Below, piece by piece: positions 17,429 through 25,715 of a stretch of DNA of 56,219 nt. The notes under the pieces are model-generated. The model saw nothing but the letters and a program-made list of their open reading frames with translations. It had not been told where the DNA came from and ran no database searches. Numbering within the stretch: the first letter of the stretch is position 1; each line of letters begins with the position of its first letter. Both the position numbers and the translations under genes were made by a program. Source of the stretch: Paraburkholderia lycopersici (lineage in GTDB: Bacteria; Pseudomonadota; Gammaproteobacteria; Burkholderiales; Burkholderiaceae); NCBI RefSeq assembly GCF_900096975.1, contig NZ_FMYQ01000040.1, positions 1 to 56,219 on the forward strand, read 5' to 3'.

Positions 17429-17881
17429 ATGACTGACCGAGCCAGCACCCCACCGTCCGACCTTGCCGCAGCGCTCGCCGCCGACCTGCGCGCGCTGGTC
17501 GCGCGATTGCGCCGGCGTTTTCGCGAGCAGGCGATTCTCGGCGACTTCACGCCATCGCAACTGGCGGTGTTGCTGCGGCTCGAACGGGAAGGCGCGTCCA
17601 CGGTGTCGAGCCTTGCGCGTGCGGAAGGCGTGCGTCCGCAGTCCATGGGTACGCTCATCGCGTCGCTCGAAGCCGCGGGCCATATCAGCGGCGCGCCGGA
17701 CCCCGACGACGGGCGTCAAACGCTCTGGTCGCTCACCCCGGCCTTTCGCGAGTGGCTCAAGGAAGGGCGCGCGGCGCGCCAGGACTGGCTTTCGCGCATG
17801 ATCGAAGCGCGTCTCACGGGCGGGGAGCAACAGCAGCTCGCCGCCGCGGTCGAGCTGCTCAAGCGGCTCGTGGCCGACTGA
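17429..17881 (+). CDS. MarR-family transcriptional regulator
   Basis: 150 residues with a winged helix (about 35-115): LTPSQLAVLL-like helix, recognition region SLARAEGVRPQSMGTLIASL and the DPDDGRQ wing. It is probably a ligand-released repressor of the MFS exporter gene that starts 14 bases downstream, and of itself through the palindrome just upstream. No strong ribosome site precedes the ATG. Confidence 0.92.
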   Translation: MTDRASTPPSDLAAALAADLRALVARLRRRFREQAILGDFTPSQLAVLLRLEREGASTVSSLARAEGVRPQSMGTLIASLEAAGHISGAPDPDDGRQTLWSLTPAFREWLKEGRAARQDWLSRMIEARLTGGEQQQLAAAVELLKRLVAD

Positions 17882-17895
17882 CGCCAGGCGGGCCT

Positions 17896-19122
17896 ATGAG
17901 CGTTTCGGCTTCCGGGTTCTTCCGTTCGCTTAGGAGTTACAACTATCGCGTGTGGTCGGCGGGCGCGCTCGTCTCGAACGTCGGCACGTGGATGCAGCGC
18001 ACGGCGCAGGACTGGCTCGTTCTCACCGGCCTCACGCATCACAGCGCGGCGGCGGTGGGTATCGTGATGGGTTTGCAGTTCGGCCCGCAAATGCTGTTCA
18101 TGCCCTGGTCGGGCTTCGCCGCCGACCACTTCGATCAGCGCAAGCTGCTGATGTTCACACAGGCCACGCTCGGCGCGCTCGCCATTGCATTAGGCGTGCT
18201 CACGGCAACAGGGCTCGTGCAGCTCTGGCATGTGTACGTCTTCGCGTTCCTGTTCGGCTGCACGACGGCATTCGATTCGCCGGTCCGGCAAACTTTCGTT
18301 TCGGAGCTGGTGGGCGACGTCGATCTCTCCAACGCAGTCGCGCTCAATTCCACTTCGTTCAACGCCGCGCGCATGATCGGCCCGGCTGTGGCGGGGCTCG
18401 TCATCGCTTCGGTGGGGGTGGGCTGGGCCTTTCTGCTCAACGGCCTTTCGTTCGTTGCCGTGCTGATCTCGCTCACGCGCCTGCGCGTGGACGAGTTGCG
18501 GGCTGCGAGGCGCGCGCAGCCCGCCAAGGGCGGTTTCGCGGCCGGTTTCCGCTATGTGTGGTCGCGCCCGGACCTGCGGGCCATCCTCGTCATGCTGTTC
18601 CTGATCGGTACGTTCGGACTGAATTTCCCGATCTTCATCTCTACGATGGCGGTGAACGTCTTTCATGCCGACGCGGGACGCTACGGACTCCTTTCTTCGA
18701 TGATGGCGCTCGGCACCATGAGCGGCGCCTTCTTCGGCGCGGGCCGCAGCCATCCGCGTTTCATTTCGCTGCTGTTCGCGGCGGCGGCGTTCGGTGTGGG
18801 GTGCGTGCTGGCGGCAATCGCGCCGGGTTACTGGTGGTTCGGCGGCGCGCTCGTGCTGATCGGCATCGCGGCGCTCACATTCACCACCGAAACCAACAGC
18901 CTCATGCAGCTTTCCACGGAGCCCGGCATGCGTGGGCGCGTGCTGGCGATCCGGCTCGCCGTGGCGCTGGGCGGCACGCCTGTTGGCGCGCCCGTCGTGG
19001 GGTGGGTGGCCGACCATTGGGGGCCGCGCTGGGCCTTGCTGGTGGGCGCGGCTTCGGGCCTTGCGGCGGCTGTCGTCGCGGCGCGCACGCTCGCGCGGCG
19101 GGCACACGAGGCGCCGTTGTGA
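17896..19122 (+). CDS. MFS exporter (EntS-like, MFS_3)
   Basis: 408 residues and about 12 membrane helices, of the MFS_3 group that includes the enterobactin exporter EntS and related drug pumps. RSYNYRVWSAGALVSNVGTW starts the protein and DSPVRQTFVSELV follows helix 4. I use the ATG at 17896; upstream frame lies in the MarR gene. Its pairing with a MarR gene suggests efflux of a toxic small molecule. Confidence 0.9.
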   Translation: MSVSASGFFRSLRSYNYRVWSAGALVSNVGTWMQRTAQDWLVLTGLTHHSAAAVGIVMGLQFGPQMLFMPWSGFAADHFDQRKLLMFTQATLGALAIALGVLTATGLVQLWHVYVFAFLFGCTTAFDSPVRQTFVSELVGDVDLSNAVALNSTSFNAARMIGPAVAGLVIASVGVGWAFLLNGLSFVAVLISLTRLRVDELRAARRAQPAKGGFAAGFRYVWSRPDLRAILVMLFLIGTFGLNFPIFISTMAVNVFHADAGRYGLLSSMMALGTMSGAFFGAGRSHPRFISLLFAAAAFGVGCVLAAIAPGYWWFGGALVLIGIAALTFTTETNSLMQLSTEPGMRGRVLAIRLAVALGGTPVGAPVVGWVADHWGPRWALLVGAASGLAAAVVAARTLARRAHEAPL

Positions 19123-19657
19123 CCGGGCCGCTTTCCGCGACGTCACCCTTGCGCGATTGCCTTGTCATCGATCTGGTCATCGGGCGAGCTGGATACCGGT
19201 TATGAACCCGGGACTCTGTACGAGCGGCGGCACGCCATGGCCTTTTGGCATCTGTTCACGGCCCTGCCGGGAAGCGCCTGATGCGCCAGATGATTTGGCG
19301 GGCCGAGTAACGGCCTTGGCCGCATCATGCTTGCGAGTTCGTCCCGTATCCGATTCCGGTGTTATGCGTTGCCGGTTGCAATTCCCCGAATCCCGTTCAG
19401 CCGCCGGGATATCGCCCAGCCGCCCGGCGCGGCCCGTGCGGCGCATTTCCCTCGATCAGCGCAGCGTTGATCGCGCCGATCAAACGCCGATGGAAGCGCC
19501 GATCGCACTCCACGTGTATGCTGGCTTCGTCCAGCGCCTCGCAAGCGGAAATTACCGGGGAGCGTGGTGGCGCTCCGCGCGGCGTTTGCGGCACTTGCTA
19601 ACAAGCGCGTACCGCCAGCAGGTGAACGAAGCATGGCGGCGGAACGCACGCCGCTTT
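19123..19657. other. 535-bp region, possible regulator remnant
   Basis: No intact gene. On the minus strand near 19440-19560 one frame reads ASIHVECDRRFHRRLIGAI, which resembles the DxxFH...N stretch of GntR-family FCD domains, but it has no neighbouring HTH and stops nearby. It may be a dead fragment; evidence is thin. Confidence 0.3.
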
Positions 19658-20401
19658 TTATCCGGCTGACGCGATCGGCCCTTCGAACATCACACGGTTT
19701 CGGCCGCTGCGCTTCGCCTTGTACAAGGCGGAATCCGCAAGGCTGTATGCCGTGTCGAAGTCCGTGCCGGCCGGATTGTCGCTGACGCCGAAGCTTGCGG
19801 TGATCGTGCGGCACACGGGCGCTGCGAATACATGGCCGGCGATCGCCGCCCGCATGCGCTCGGCCAGTTGCAGCGCATTGGCGATGTCGAAGCCCGGCAG
19901 GACGACCGTGAACTCCTCGCCGCCTACGCGTCCGATGATGCCCGCGTCCCCGAGAATCTGCTGAAGACAGTTCACGATGCCGAGAATCACGGTGTCGCCG
20001 GCAGGGTGGCCGAAGTCGTCGTTGACCTTCTTGAAGTCGTCGATGTCGAGCAGGATCATGACAGCCCGATCTGCGCGCAGCGCTTTCACGGTGCGCTCGA
20101 TCACGGCGCTTCGATTGAACACGCTCGTCAGCGCGTCATGGGTGGCGCGATACTGCAGTTGCTGGGTGAGCGCCTGCATTTCGCGCTCGGCCCGGTCGCT
20201 GCGACCGATCAGGCGGCGCGTCTCGCGCATCAGCCGCTCGTAATGGCGGATGAGTTCGCTTAGCGCCTCGAGATAACGCTGCGCGTGCGAGTCCGGATCC
20301 GCGGCGATCGCGCGAGCCCGTTCGAGCGCCTCGCTCTCGTTGCGGAACAGGTCAACAAGGGAATGATCCTTCAATGTGTCCCGCAAGGCAGTCGTTTCCA
20401 C
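19658..20401 (-). CDS. siaD: diguanylate cyclase SiaD
   Basis: 247 residues. An N-terminal helical region (about 1-75) carries the SiaC contact in the known system. A GGDEF domain follows, with active-site GGEEF and FDIANAL-type ending, making c-di-GMP from two GTP. There is no RxxD inhibitory site before the motif. I place the start at GTG 20401 because AGGA lies 8 bases upstream and the siaC stop sits in that ribosome site; an upstream TTG at 20431 has none. It is the last gene of a siaABCD-like operon. Confidence 0.88.
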   Translation of the reverse strand: METTALRDTLKDHSLVDLFRNESEALERARAIAADPDSHAQRYLEALSELIRHYERLMRETRRLIGRSDRAEREMQALTQQLQYRATHDALTSVFNRSAVIERTVKALRADRAVMILLDIDDFKKVNDDFGHPAGDTVILGIVNCLQQILGDAGIIGRVGGEEFTVVLPGFDIANALQLAERMRAAIAGHVFAAPVCRTITASFGVSDNPAGTDFDTAYSLADSALYKAKRSGRNRVMFEGPIASAG

Positions 20402-20412
20402 GCGCGTATTCC

Positions 20413-20799
20413 TCAAGTTGCAACCGGGCAATCGTTGAACCGGATTGCCGTGAAGTCGGTTTGCAGTTCCTCGCCGAATTCGAGGATCGTCTCGTCTTCT
20501 TCATCGCGATACCAGTTCACCTGCACCTGATTGCCCGACGAGGCGGCGCGATCCAGCGCGTCGAACACGCTGAACAGCATTTTCGTGCTTGAACTGTTGA
20601 AGTACGTCAGTGTGACTTCGACCGTGATCGCGGCATTCACGCAACCGCCGAGCCAGACGTTGAGTCGCTCGATGACGGGCGCGTAAAACGCAGCGGCGTT
20701 CTCGGGATACGACTCGCCTTGCAGCGAGAGCACGTTCTTGTCGAAGCGGAAGTCGATTTCAGGCGACGTTGCCGTGGCGGCGATAAAAAGGTTTTCCAT
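20413..20799 (-). CDS. siaC: SiaC (DUF1987) phospho-switch protein
   Basis: 128 residues of the DUF1987/SiaC family. In Pseudomonas aeruginosa, unphosphorylated SiaC binds and activates SiaD, SiaB phosphorylates it on Thr68 and SiaA removes the phosphate. Here the matching segment reads YFNSSSTK (residues 66-73), so a Ser (probably Ser69) seems to replace the Thr as acceptor. It lies 18 bases after siaB and 11 before siaD. Confidence 0.88.
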   Translation of the reverse strand: MENLFIAATATSPEIDFRFDKNVLSLQGESYPENAAAFYAPVIERLNVWLGGCVNAAITVEVTLTYFNSSSTKMLFSVFDALDRAASSGNQVQVNWYRDEEDETILEFGEELQTDFTAIRFNDCPVAT

Positions 20800-20817
20800 T
20801 TTGTACGCGTGCCCTGG

Positions 20818-21381
20818 TCAGATGATGGTCTTGAGGCAAAACAGTGTGGTGTTCGCGTCGTCTTCGCGTGGATGAAATGCGAAGTCGAGCGGAGCACTCG
20901 CGTCGCGCGCCATCGTCAGAAAGCCCAGCCCCGCGCCTTTGCTGTCGGCAGGCGTCTCGGCGCGCAACGACGTCTTGTACGCCTGCTTGATCTCTTCGAT
21001 CGACATGTTGCGCAGCGGTTCGAGCTTCTCGCGCAATTCGTTCACGGCGGCCGTGGCGATGGGATTCATGCACACCATGAGGTGACGCTCGCCCTCGGTG
21101 GAAATGCACATGGCGCCTTCGCGAATTGCACCGCCATGGGCCTGGTCTGCGGTCAGCGCGTCGGACGAGTAGTGCACGATATTTTGCGAAAGCTCGACGA
21201 ACGACGAGAAAATCTTTCTGCGCGTCGCTGTGCTCAGGCCCGACACTTCCAGTTGCAGTTTCACGACTTCGCTCATCGCCGCGACGATGCTGTGCGAAAA
21301 ATAGCCTTTGTGATAGAAGAGCAAATTGCGCTTCTGTGCAATTTCGAAGAAGCAGCAGTTCTGATCCAGAATTCCAGACAT
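20818..21381 (-). CDS. siaB: SiaB-family kinase
   Basis: 187 residues, SiaB-like GHKL ATPase. The N-box reads ELSQNIVHYS (about 63-72) and the glycine-rich lid GAGLGFLTMARDA near 148-160. It should phosphorylate SiaC. It starts 14 bases after the siaA-like gene. Confidence 0.87.
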   Translation of the reverse strand: MSGILDQNCCFFEIAQKRNLLFYHKGYFSHSIVAAMSEVVKLQLEVSGLSTATRRKIFSSFVELSQNIVHYSSDALTADQAHGGAIREGAMCISTEGERHLMVCMNPIATAAVNELREKLEPLRNMSIEEIKQAYKTSLRAETPADSKGAGLGFLTMARDASAPLDFAFHPREDDANTTLFCLKTII

Positions 21382-21395
21382 TTTGGTGGACTACC

Positions 21396-22628
21396 TTAAA
21401 CTCGTGCGAAGAAAAGCGTGACATCGTCGCGGCGCGTTTGCGAGCCTTGCCATTCGGCAAAGGCTTCGAGCAGGCGCGCGCACATGAAGGAAGAAGCGTT
21501 CTCGCGCTGGGCGAGAATCAGATCGAGCGCGCGGCGTTTTCCGAACGCAATTTTTCGCGGACCGCCGATCTGGTCGGTCAGTCCATCCGTCGAGACGAAC
21601 ATCAGGCTGCCGGCCGTTACCTCGACGGCGTGCTGGGTCCACACGTACTCCGCGAGGCTGTCTACATAGCCCACGCCCATGCGGTCGCCCGCAATGCTTT
21701 CGAACTGTGAGGCGTCGGGCCGCAGCACGTGCAGCGCCACGCGCGCGCCGGCAAACTGCAGCGTCTGGCGGCCGGCATCGAACCAGAAGAACGCGGCATC
21801 CAGCCCATCATTGGACTGCGAGGTGTCGCCTACGCCGTTGATCTGGCCGAGCAGCCCCTTCACGTTGCGATTGACCGCCGCAAGCAGCGCAGAAGGATTG
21901 CGCGGGCCGATCTGTTCGAGCGCCTGCGAGAGCGAAGCCGAGGCGAGCAAGGTCATGAACGCACCCGGCACGCCGTGCCCCGTGCAATCGGCCACGGCGC
22001 CGAACCAGCCGTCGGCAAACGCGGCGAAATGGTAGAAGTCGCCGCCGACCACGTCGCGGGGTTCCCAGACGAGCGCGGCATCGGGCAGCATGTTCGAGAG
22101 CGTTTCGCGCGAGGCGCGCAGCATGGCTTGCTGGATCACGCTCGCGTATTCGATGCTCTGCATGATCTGGCGATTCTTCTCCGCCTGCAGTTCCGCCACG
22201 ATGGAGAGCAGCCGCAGGCCGTTGCCCAAGCCGGCGAAGCGGCCTTCGCGAGTCACGATGAAGCCGTCGACGAGCGCCTTCTCGCCCACTTCGACCGTCC
22301 TGAACGTGAGCGCTTCGATGCTCATGTCCGCATCGACGATCAGCGGCTCCTTGTCCATGAACGCGATGCAGCTCTTCTTGTCGTAAAGCTCGCGATGAAA
22401 CGGCTTGCTCATCTGCGAGAGGAAAATGTCGCGATTGATGAGGCCGATGGGACGATCGTTCTCGATCACCGCGAGGCTGGCCATGTCGCGCCGAGAATAG
22501 AAAATCTCCATGACGAGAGAATTCGAATCCGAAGCGTCGATGGCCGGCACTTCCTGTGCCAGATCTCCGGCGCTGCGCGGCCCTGTGGAAAGTCCCGGAC
22601 GACGAAACTGCGCAAGCGCGGGATGCAT
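21396..22628 (-). CDS. siaA: SiaA-like PP2C/SpoIIE phosphatase with CBS-like input
   Basis: 410 residues. The C-terminal SpoIIE/PP2C phosphatase (about 170-405) keeps the metal-binding aspartates in GGDFYHF, VADCTGHGVPGAFM, STDGLTD and RRDDVT. It should dephosphorylate SiaC and so switch SiaD on. The N-terminus (about 30-165) resembles a CBS pair (SLAVIENDRPIGLINRD, DGFIVTREGRFAGL), and there is no membrane helix. Characterised SiaA proteins have a membrane sensor and HAMP instead. The input is therefore probably intracellular. Confidence 0.85.
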   Translation of the reverse strand: MHPALAQFRRPGLSTGPRSAGDLAQEVPAIDASDSNSLVMEIFYSRRDMASLAVIENDRPIGLINRDIFLSQMSKPFHRELYDKKSCIAFMDKEPLIVDADMSIEALTFRTVEVGEKALVDGFIVTREGRFAGLGNGLRLLSIVAELQAEKNRQIMQSIEYASVIQQAMLRASRETLSNMLPDAALVWEPRDVVGGDFYHFAAFADGWFGAVADCTGHGVPGAFMTLLASASLSQALEQIGPRNPSALLAAVNRNVKGLLGQINGVGDTSQSNDGLDAAFFWFDAGRQTLQFAGARVALHVLRPDASQFESIAGDRMGVGYVDSLAEYVWTQHAVEVTAGSLMFVSTDGLTDQIGGPRKIAFGKRRALDLILAQRENASSFMCARLLEAFAEWQGSQTRRDDVTLFFARV

Positions 22629-22667
22629 GATTATCCATTCCGGTTAAATATGGAGAATCAGCACGCT

Positions 22668-22686
22668 AATGACTATTTATGTCATT
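22668..22686. promoter_or_regulatory. palindrome upstream of the sia operon
   Basis: AATGAC and GTCATT, perfect 6-base arms around TATTTAT, 40 bases before the siaA start. AT-rich sequence around it would fit a promoter. No regulator can be assigned. Confidence 0.45.
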
Positions 22687-22780
22687 TACGTTACACGAGC
22701 CGCAGAGAGGGCCCAAGTTGGCCTCTTTAATACAGTGTCTTGATCTGCGTATCCCGCGCTAACGTTTGCGGGATTTTTTT
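22687..22780 (+). ncRNA. possible small RNA with two hairpins
   Basis: An intergenic plus-strand segment with no gene on that strand. First hairpin: AGAGG-G-CC (22706-22713) pairs with GGCCTCT (22720-22726), 7 pairs with one bulged G. Second hairpin: the terminator at 22751-22780. A plus-strand terminator with no plus-strand gene before it suggests an RNA gene, but I cannot identify a promoter with confidence. Confidence 0.3.
22751..22780 (+). terminator. rho-independent terminator, orphan
   Basis: ATCCCGC (22751-22757) and GCGGGAT (22768-22774) form a perfect 7-bp stem with a 10-base loop, followed by seven T. It points rightward, yet both flanking genes run leftward, so it terminates no annotated gene. 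Confidence 0.65.
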
Positions 22781-22808
22781 CGCATCCGTGACACAAGATT
22801 GCATCGAA

Positions 22809-23117
22809 TTACACTTCGATCAGAATCCGTCCGCCTTCGACCCGGGCCGGATATGTCGCGAGCTTCTCGCATACCGGCGCACACAGCGGCCGGCCATCGC
22901 GCACGTCGAAGCGGCCATTGTGCTTCGGGCATTCGATTACGTGCCCCATGACGAGCCCGTCGGCCAGATGCACGTGCTCGTGCGTGCAGAGCCCGTCGCT
23001 TGCGTAGACCTGGTTTTCCACGCGGTAAATCGCGTAGGTTCGCTCGCCGTGGTCGAATCGCATGACGTCTTCGTCTTCGATATCGTCGAATGCGGCCGCG
23101 TCGATCCATTGGGGCAT
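22809..23117 (-). CDS. Rieske-type [2Fe-2S] ferredoxin (MocE-like)
   Basis: 102 residues, a small cytosolic Rieske ferredoxin. Cluster ligands C44-x-H46 and C63-x2-H66 (GLCTHEHVH and ECPKH) are present. The start at 23117 follows GGAG at 7 bases. It lies 43 bases after the desaturase-like gene and should pass electrons to it, as MocE does for MocD in rhizopine breakdown. The reductase is not in the window. Confidence 0.9.
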   Translation of the reverse strand: MPQWIDAAAFDDIEDEDVMRFDHGERTYAIYRVENQVYASDGLCTHEHVHLADGLVMGHVIECPKHNGRFDVRDGRPLCAPVCEKLATYPARVEGGRILIEV

Positions 23118-23160
23118 GGTTGTCTCCGGTTGGGTGTCAGACGGTTGCGCGAGCAACCAG

Positions 23161-24231
23161 TCATGCTTCGGCGTGGCCCGGAACCGGGCGCACCACGTGA
23201 TACGACGGATCGCGCGTTTGCCGCACGAGCGCGGGAATGATTTCGGCGTAAGCCGCGAGGCTGCTGCGATAGGCTGGCGGCATATCGGCTTTCACGACTT
23301 CGTGCAGGCGCGGCAGCGCGTGAAAAGGGATCATCGGAAACATGTGATGCTCGACGTGATAGTTCATGTTCCAGTAGAGAAAGCGGAACACCGGGTTCAT
23401 CATCACCGTGCGGCAGTTGCGCCGGTGGTCGAGCACGTTCTCGGGCATGCCCGCGTGCTGCGTGAGGCCGAAGTAGAGATAAAGCCACGCACCGTACAGG
23501 CTCGGCAGGCCGATGTAGAGCAGCGGCAGGATCGTGCGAAAGCCGATGCACGAGCCGATCACAACCGCATACGCGAAGAGGCTGAGGCGCGCCTCGCGAA
23601 TCGCCTTCGGCCATTCGGAAGCGGGCACGAAGCTCTGCTCTTGCACGCCGAGGCGCCCGCATGCGGCGCCGAACATACGCGGCAGCTCGCGCGATACGTG
23701 CTTGAGCGCGAACACGTTGAGCGCGAGCGAGAGCCAGTCGGTGGGGCGCGGCGCGGCAATTTCGGGATCGCGGCCCACCACGAGCGTATCGGTGTGATGG
23801 CGCGCGTGGCTCCAGCGCCAGATCGTCGCGCAGCGAAACACCTGGAACGAGGCGATCTGATAGAGCACATCGTTCATCCAGCGTGTCCTGAATGCCGTGC
23901 CGTGGCCTGCCTCGTGCCAGCGCGAATCGGCAGGGCTGCAATAGAGCGTGCCGTAGAGCAGGAACGCGGGAATGGCCCACCATGAATGCGCGTGCCACAG
24001 TAAGCCGGCAAGCACGCCGCTCGCGACGATCGCCGCGTACCAGATGGCGGTATCCCGTATGGCGCGCGCGTCGCTGCGCTGCATCAACTGCTTCATCATG
24101 GGGCGCGGCACGGCGCACCGGTACCAGTCGGCGTTGACGAGGCCCGCGGCGCGCGCGCGTTCGCCGGCGCCGCCCACGAGCCGGTAGTCGGCATGATGCG
24201 GCGCGTAAGCGTGGGTCTGCTGGTCGGCCAC
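23161..24231 (-). CDS. membrane di-iron hydroxylase/desaturase (MocD-like)
   Basis: 356 residues with about four membrane helices and the three His boxes of the fatty-acid desaturase family: HEAGH (106-110), HARHH (142-146) and HVEHH (292-296). Start is GTG 24231, six bases after GGAG. The pair with the Rieske gene matches mocD-mocE of rhizopine catabolism, but no other moc gene is here, so hydroxylation of some other lipid or amine is equally possible. Confidence 0.88.
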   Translation of the reverse strand: MADQQTHAYAPHHADYRLVGGAGERARAAGLVNADWYRCAVPRPMMKQLMQRSDARAIRDTAIWYAAIVASGVLAGLLWHAHSWWAIPAFLLYGTLYCSPADSRWHEAGHGTAFRTRWMNDVLYQIASFQVFRCATIWRWSHARHHTDTLVVGRDPEIAAPRPTDWLSLALNVFALKHVSRELPRMFGAACGRLGVQEQSFVPASEWPKAIREARLSLFAYAVVIGSCIGFRTILPLLYIGLPSLYGAWLYLYFGLTQHAGMPENVLDHRRNCRTVMMNPVFRFLYWNMNYHVEHHMFPMIPFHALPRLHEVVKADMPPAYRSSLAAYAEIIPALVRQTRDPSYHVVRPVPGHAEA

Positions 24232-24328
24232 GGTGTCTCCTTGATGTGCTGGCAGCGCGCAGCGTGCGATGCGCTGCGCGTGTCAACACTAAAATAGGTG
24301 ACGCGGGGCCGGGGCTCAACCGGAAGAT

Positions 24329-24344
24329 CGACGAAATTTCGTCG
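24329..24344. promoter_or_regulatory. 16-bp perfect palindrome before the MocD-like gene
   Basis: CGACGAAATTTCGTCG is a perfect palindrome about 100 bases upstream of the desaturase start and 17 bases after the end of the alanine racemase gene. It is a good operator candidate; no regulator of this gene is adjacent. Confidence 0.5.
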
Positions 24345-24360
24345 GCGGCCGTTGGCCCGC

Positions 24361-25485
24361 TCAGGCGGCTGCTACGCGCTCGCCGTGGGCTTGCGCGGCG
24401 GGCGCCGGGTCCGCAGCATCGGCCACGACGACCGGGACGCGCCGCGCAAGCGCGCACATCAGTTCATAGCCGATCGTGCCCGACGCCTCGGCCACTTCGT
24501 CCACGCGCACCTGGTCGCCCCACAGTTCTACGCTCGAACCGATGCCGGCTTGCGGGCACGGCGTGAGATCGACGGTGAGCATGTCCATCGAAACCCGGCC
24601 GACAATGCGCGTGCGCACGCCATCGACGGCAATCGGCGTGCCGGTGCGCGCGTGGCGCGGATAGCCGTCCGCATAGCCGCACGCCACCACGCCAACGCGC
24701 ATGGGCCGGTCCACCTCGAACGTGCGGCCATAGCCGATGGTTTCCTGCGGCGCGAGCGTCTGCACGCCGATGATGCGGCTCGTGAGGGTCATCGCCGCGC
24801 GCAGCCCGAAGCCTTCCACGTGACGCGCCACGCCCGTGGGCGACGCGCCATACAGGATCGTGCCGGGCCGTACCCAGTCCCGATGCGCGCGCGGATGCCA
24901 GAGCACGCCCGCCGAGTTCGATACCGACTGCTCGCCGGGCAGGCCCTGCACGGCGGCATCGAACGTATCGAGCTGCCAGTCGATCTGACCGTCGTCGGCG
25001 TTGGCGAAGTGCGTCATGAGGCCGATCGCGCCGATCGAGCGGATGCCGCGCGCGCGCTCCCACGCGGCGCGAAACGCATGCGGGCGAAAACCGAGGCGGT
25101 TCATCCCCGAGTTCATCTTCAGCTGAATGTCGACGGGGCGCTGCGACTTTGCGGCTGCGAGCATGTCGAGCTGCTCGTCGCAGTGAACGGCCACGGTCAG
25201 CCGATGCGCGACGGCCAGCTCCACATCGGCCGGCTCGAAGATCCCTTCGAGCAGAAGCAGCGGTTTGGTCCAGCCCAGCTCGCGCACGCGCACAGCTTCG
25301 TCCAGGTCGAGCAGCGCGATGCCTTCCGCGCCAGCCAGCGCCGGATAAATGCGTTCGATGCCGTGGCCATACGCGTTGGCCTTGATGACGGCGAAGGCGC
25401 GCGCGCCGGAGGCGATCTGCCTCGCGAGCTGCAGATTATGGCGGACGGCGTCGGGCTGGATGCGGGCGGCGATGGGGCGCGGCAT
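24361..25485 (-). CDS. alr: alanine racemase
   Basis: 374 residues, a normal full-length PLP alanine racemase that makes D-alanine for the cell wall or breaks it down. The PLP lysine is K35 in AVIKANAYGHG; the partner tyrosine lies in GYGRTF. GRVSMDMLTVDL near the C-terminus is typical. It could be the catabolic DadX form or a second copy; there is no D-amino-acid dehydrogenase gene next to it. AGGA lies 6 bases before the ATG, and a tandem repeat ends just upstream of that. Confidence 0.94.
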   Translation of the reverse strand: MPRPIAARIQPDAVRHNLQLARQIASGARAFAVIKANAYGHGIERIYPALAGAEGIALLDLDEAVRVRELGWTKPLLLLEGIFEPADVELAVAHRLTVAVHCDEQLDMLAAAKSQRPVDIQLKMNSGMNRLGFRPHAFRAAWERARGIRSIGAIGLMTHFANADDGQIDWQLDTFDAAVQGLPGEQSVSNSAGVLWHPRAHRDWVRPGTILYGASPTGVARHVEGFGLRAAMTLTSRIIGVQTLAPQETIGYGRTFEVDRPMRVGVVACGYADGYPRHARTGTPIAVDGVRTRIVGRVSMDMLTVDLTPCPQAGIGSSVELWGDQVRVDEVAEASGTIGYELMCALARRVPVVVADAADPAPAAQAHGERVAAA

Positions 25486-25500
25486 GGGTGTTCCTGTAGG

Positions 25501-25536
25501 TTGAGTCGGTTGAGTCGGTTGAGTCGGTTGAGTCGG
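25501..25536. repeat. 4 x 9-bp tandem repeat in the alr leader
   Basis: Four perfect head-to-tail copies of TTGAGTCGG, then a degenerate TTCGGTCG. The array lies 16-51 bases upstream of the alr start codon, next to its ribosome site. Copy number change would alter leader or promoter spacing. Confidence 0.95.
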
Positions 25537-25617
25537 TTCGGTCGATTCGTCTGCAGCGGGGCGGCCGCGCGCGTGCGAACAACGTGCGATCTAGTAGTTT
25601 GTGCAATCGTATTGACT

Positions 25618-25652
25618 TTTATCCGGTTATTTTTAATGTATTTGCGGATAAA
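25618..25652. promoter_or_regulatory. inverted repeat in the alr promoter region
   Basis: TTTATCCG (25618-25625) and CGGATAAA (25645-25652) are perfect 8-base arms 19 bases apart in an AT-rich stretch. The stretch lies between the LysR stop and alr, where the alr promoter should be. Confidence 0.45.
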
Positions 25653-25715
25653 TTTGGTTGAATCGACTAACCGTCAGACGGCCCACATGCGGTTCTCCCC
25701 GGATGCCGGGGGCGT

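Noticed and set aside
19440..19560. GntR-FCD-like fragment on the minus strand
   Set aside because: One short DxxFH-like stretch only; no HTH and no continuation, so I list it only as part of the gene-free region.
25612..25640. TTGACT...TAATGT sigma-70-like pair on the plus strand
   Set aside because: Spacing is 16 bases but no plus-strand gene follows. The AT-rich patch more likely belongs to the leftward alr promoter.
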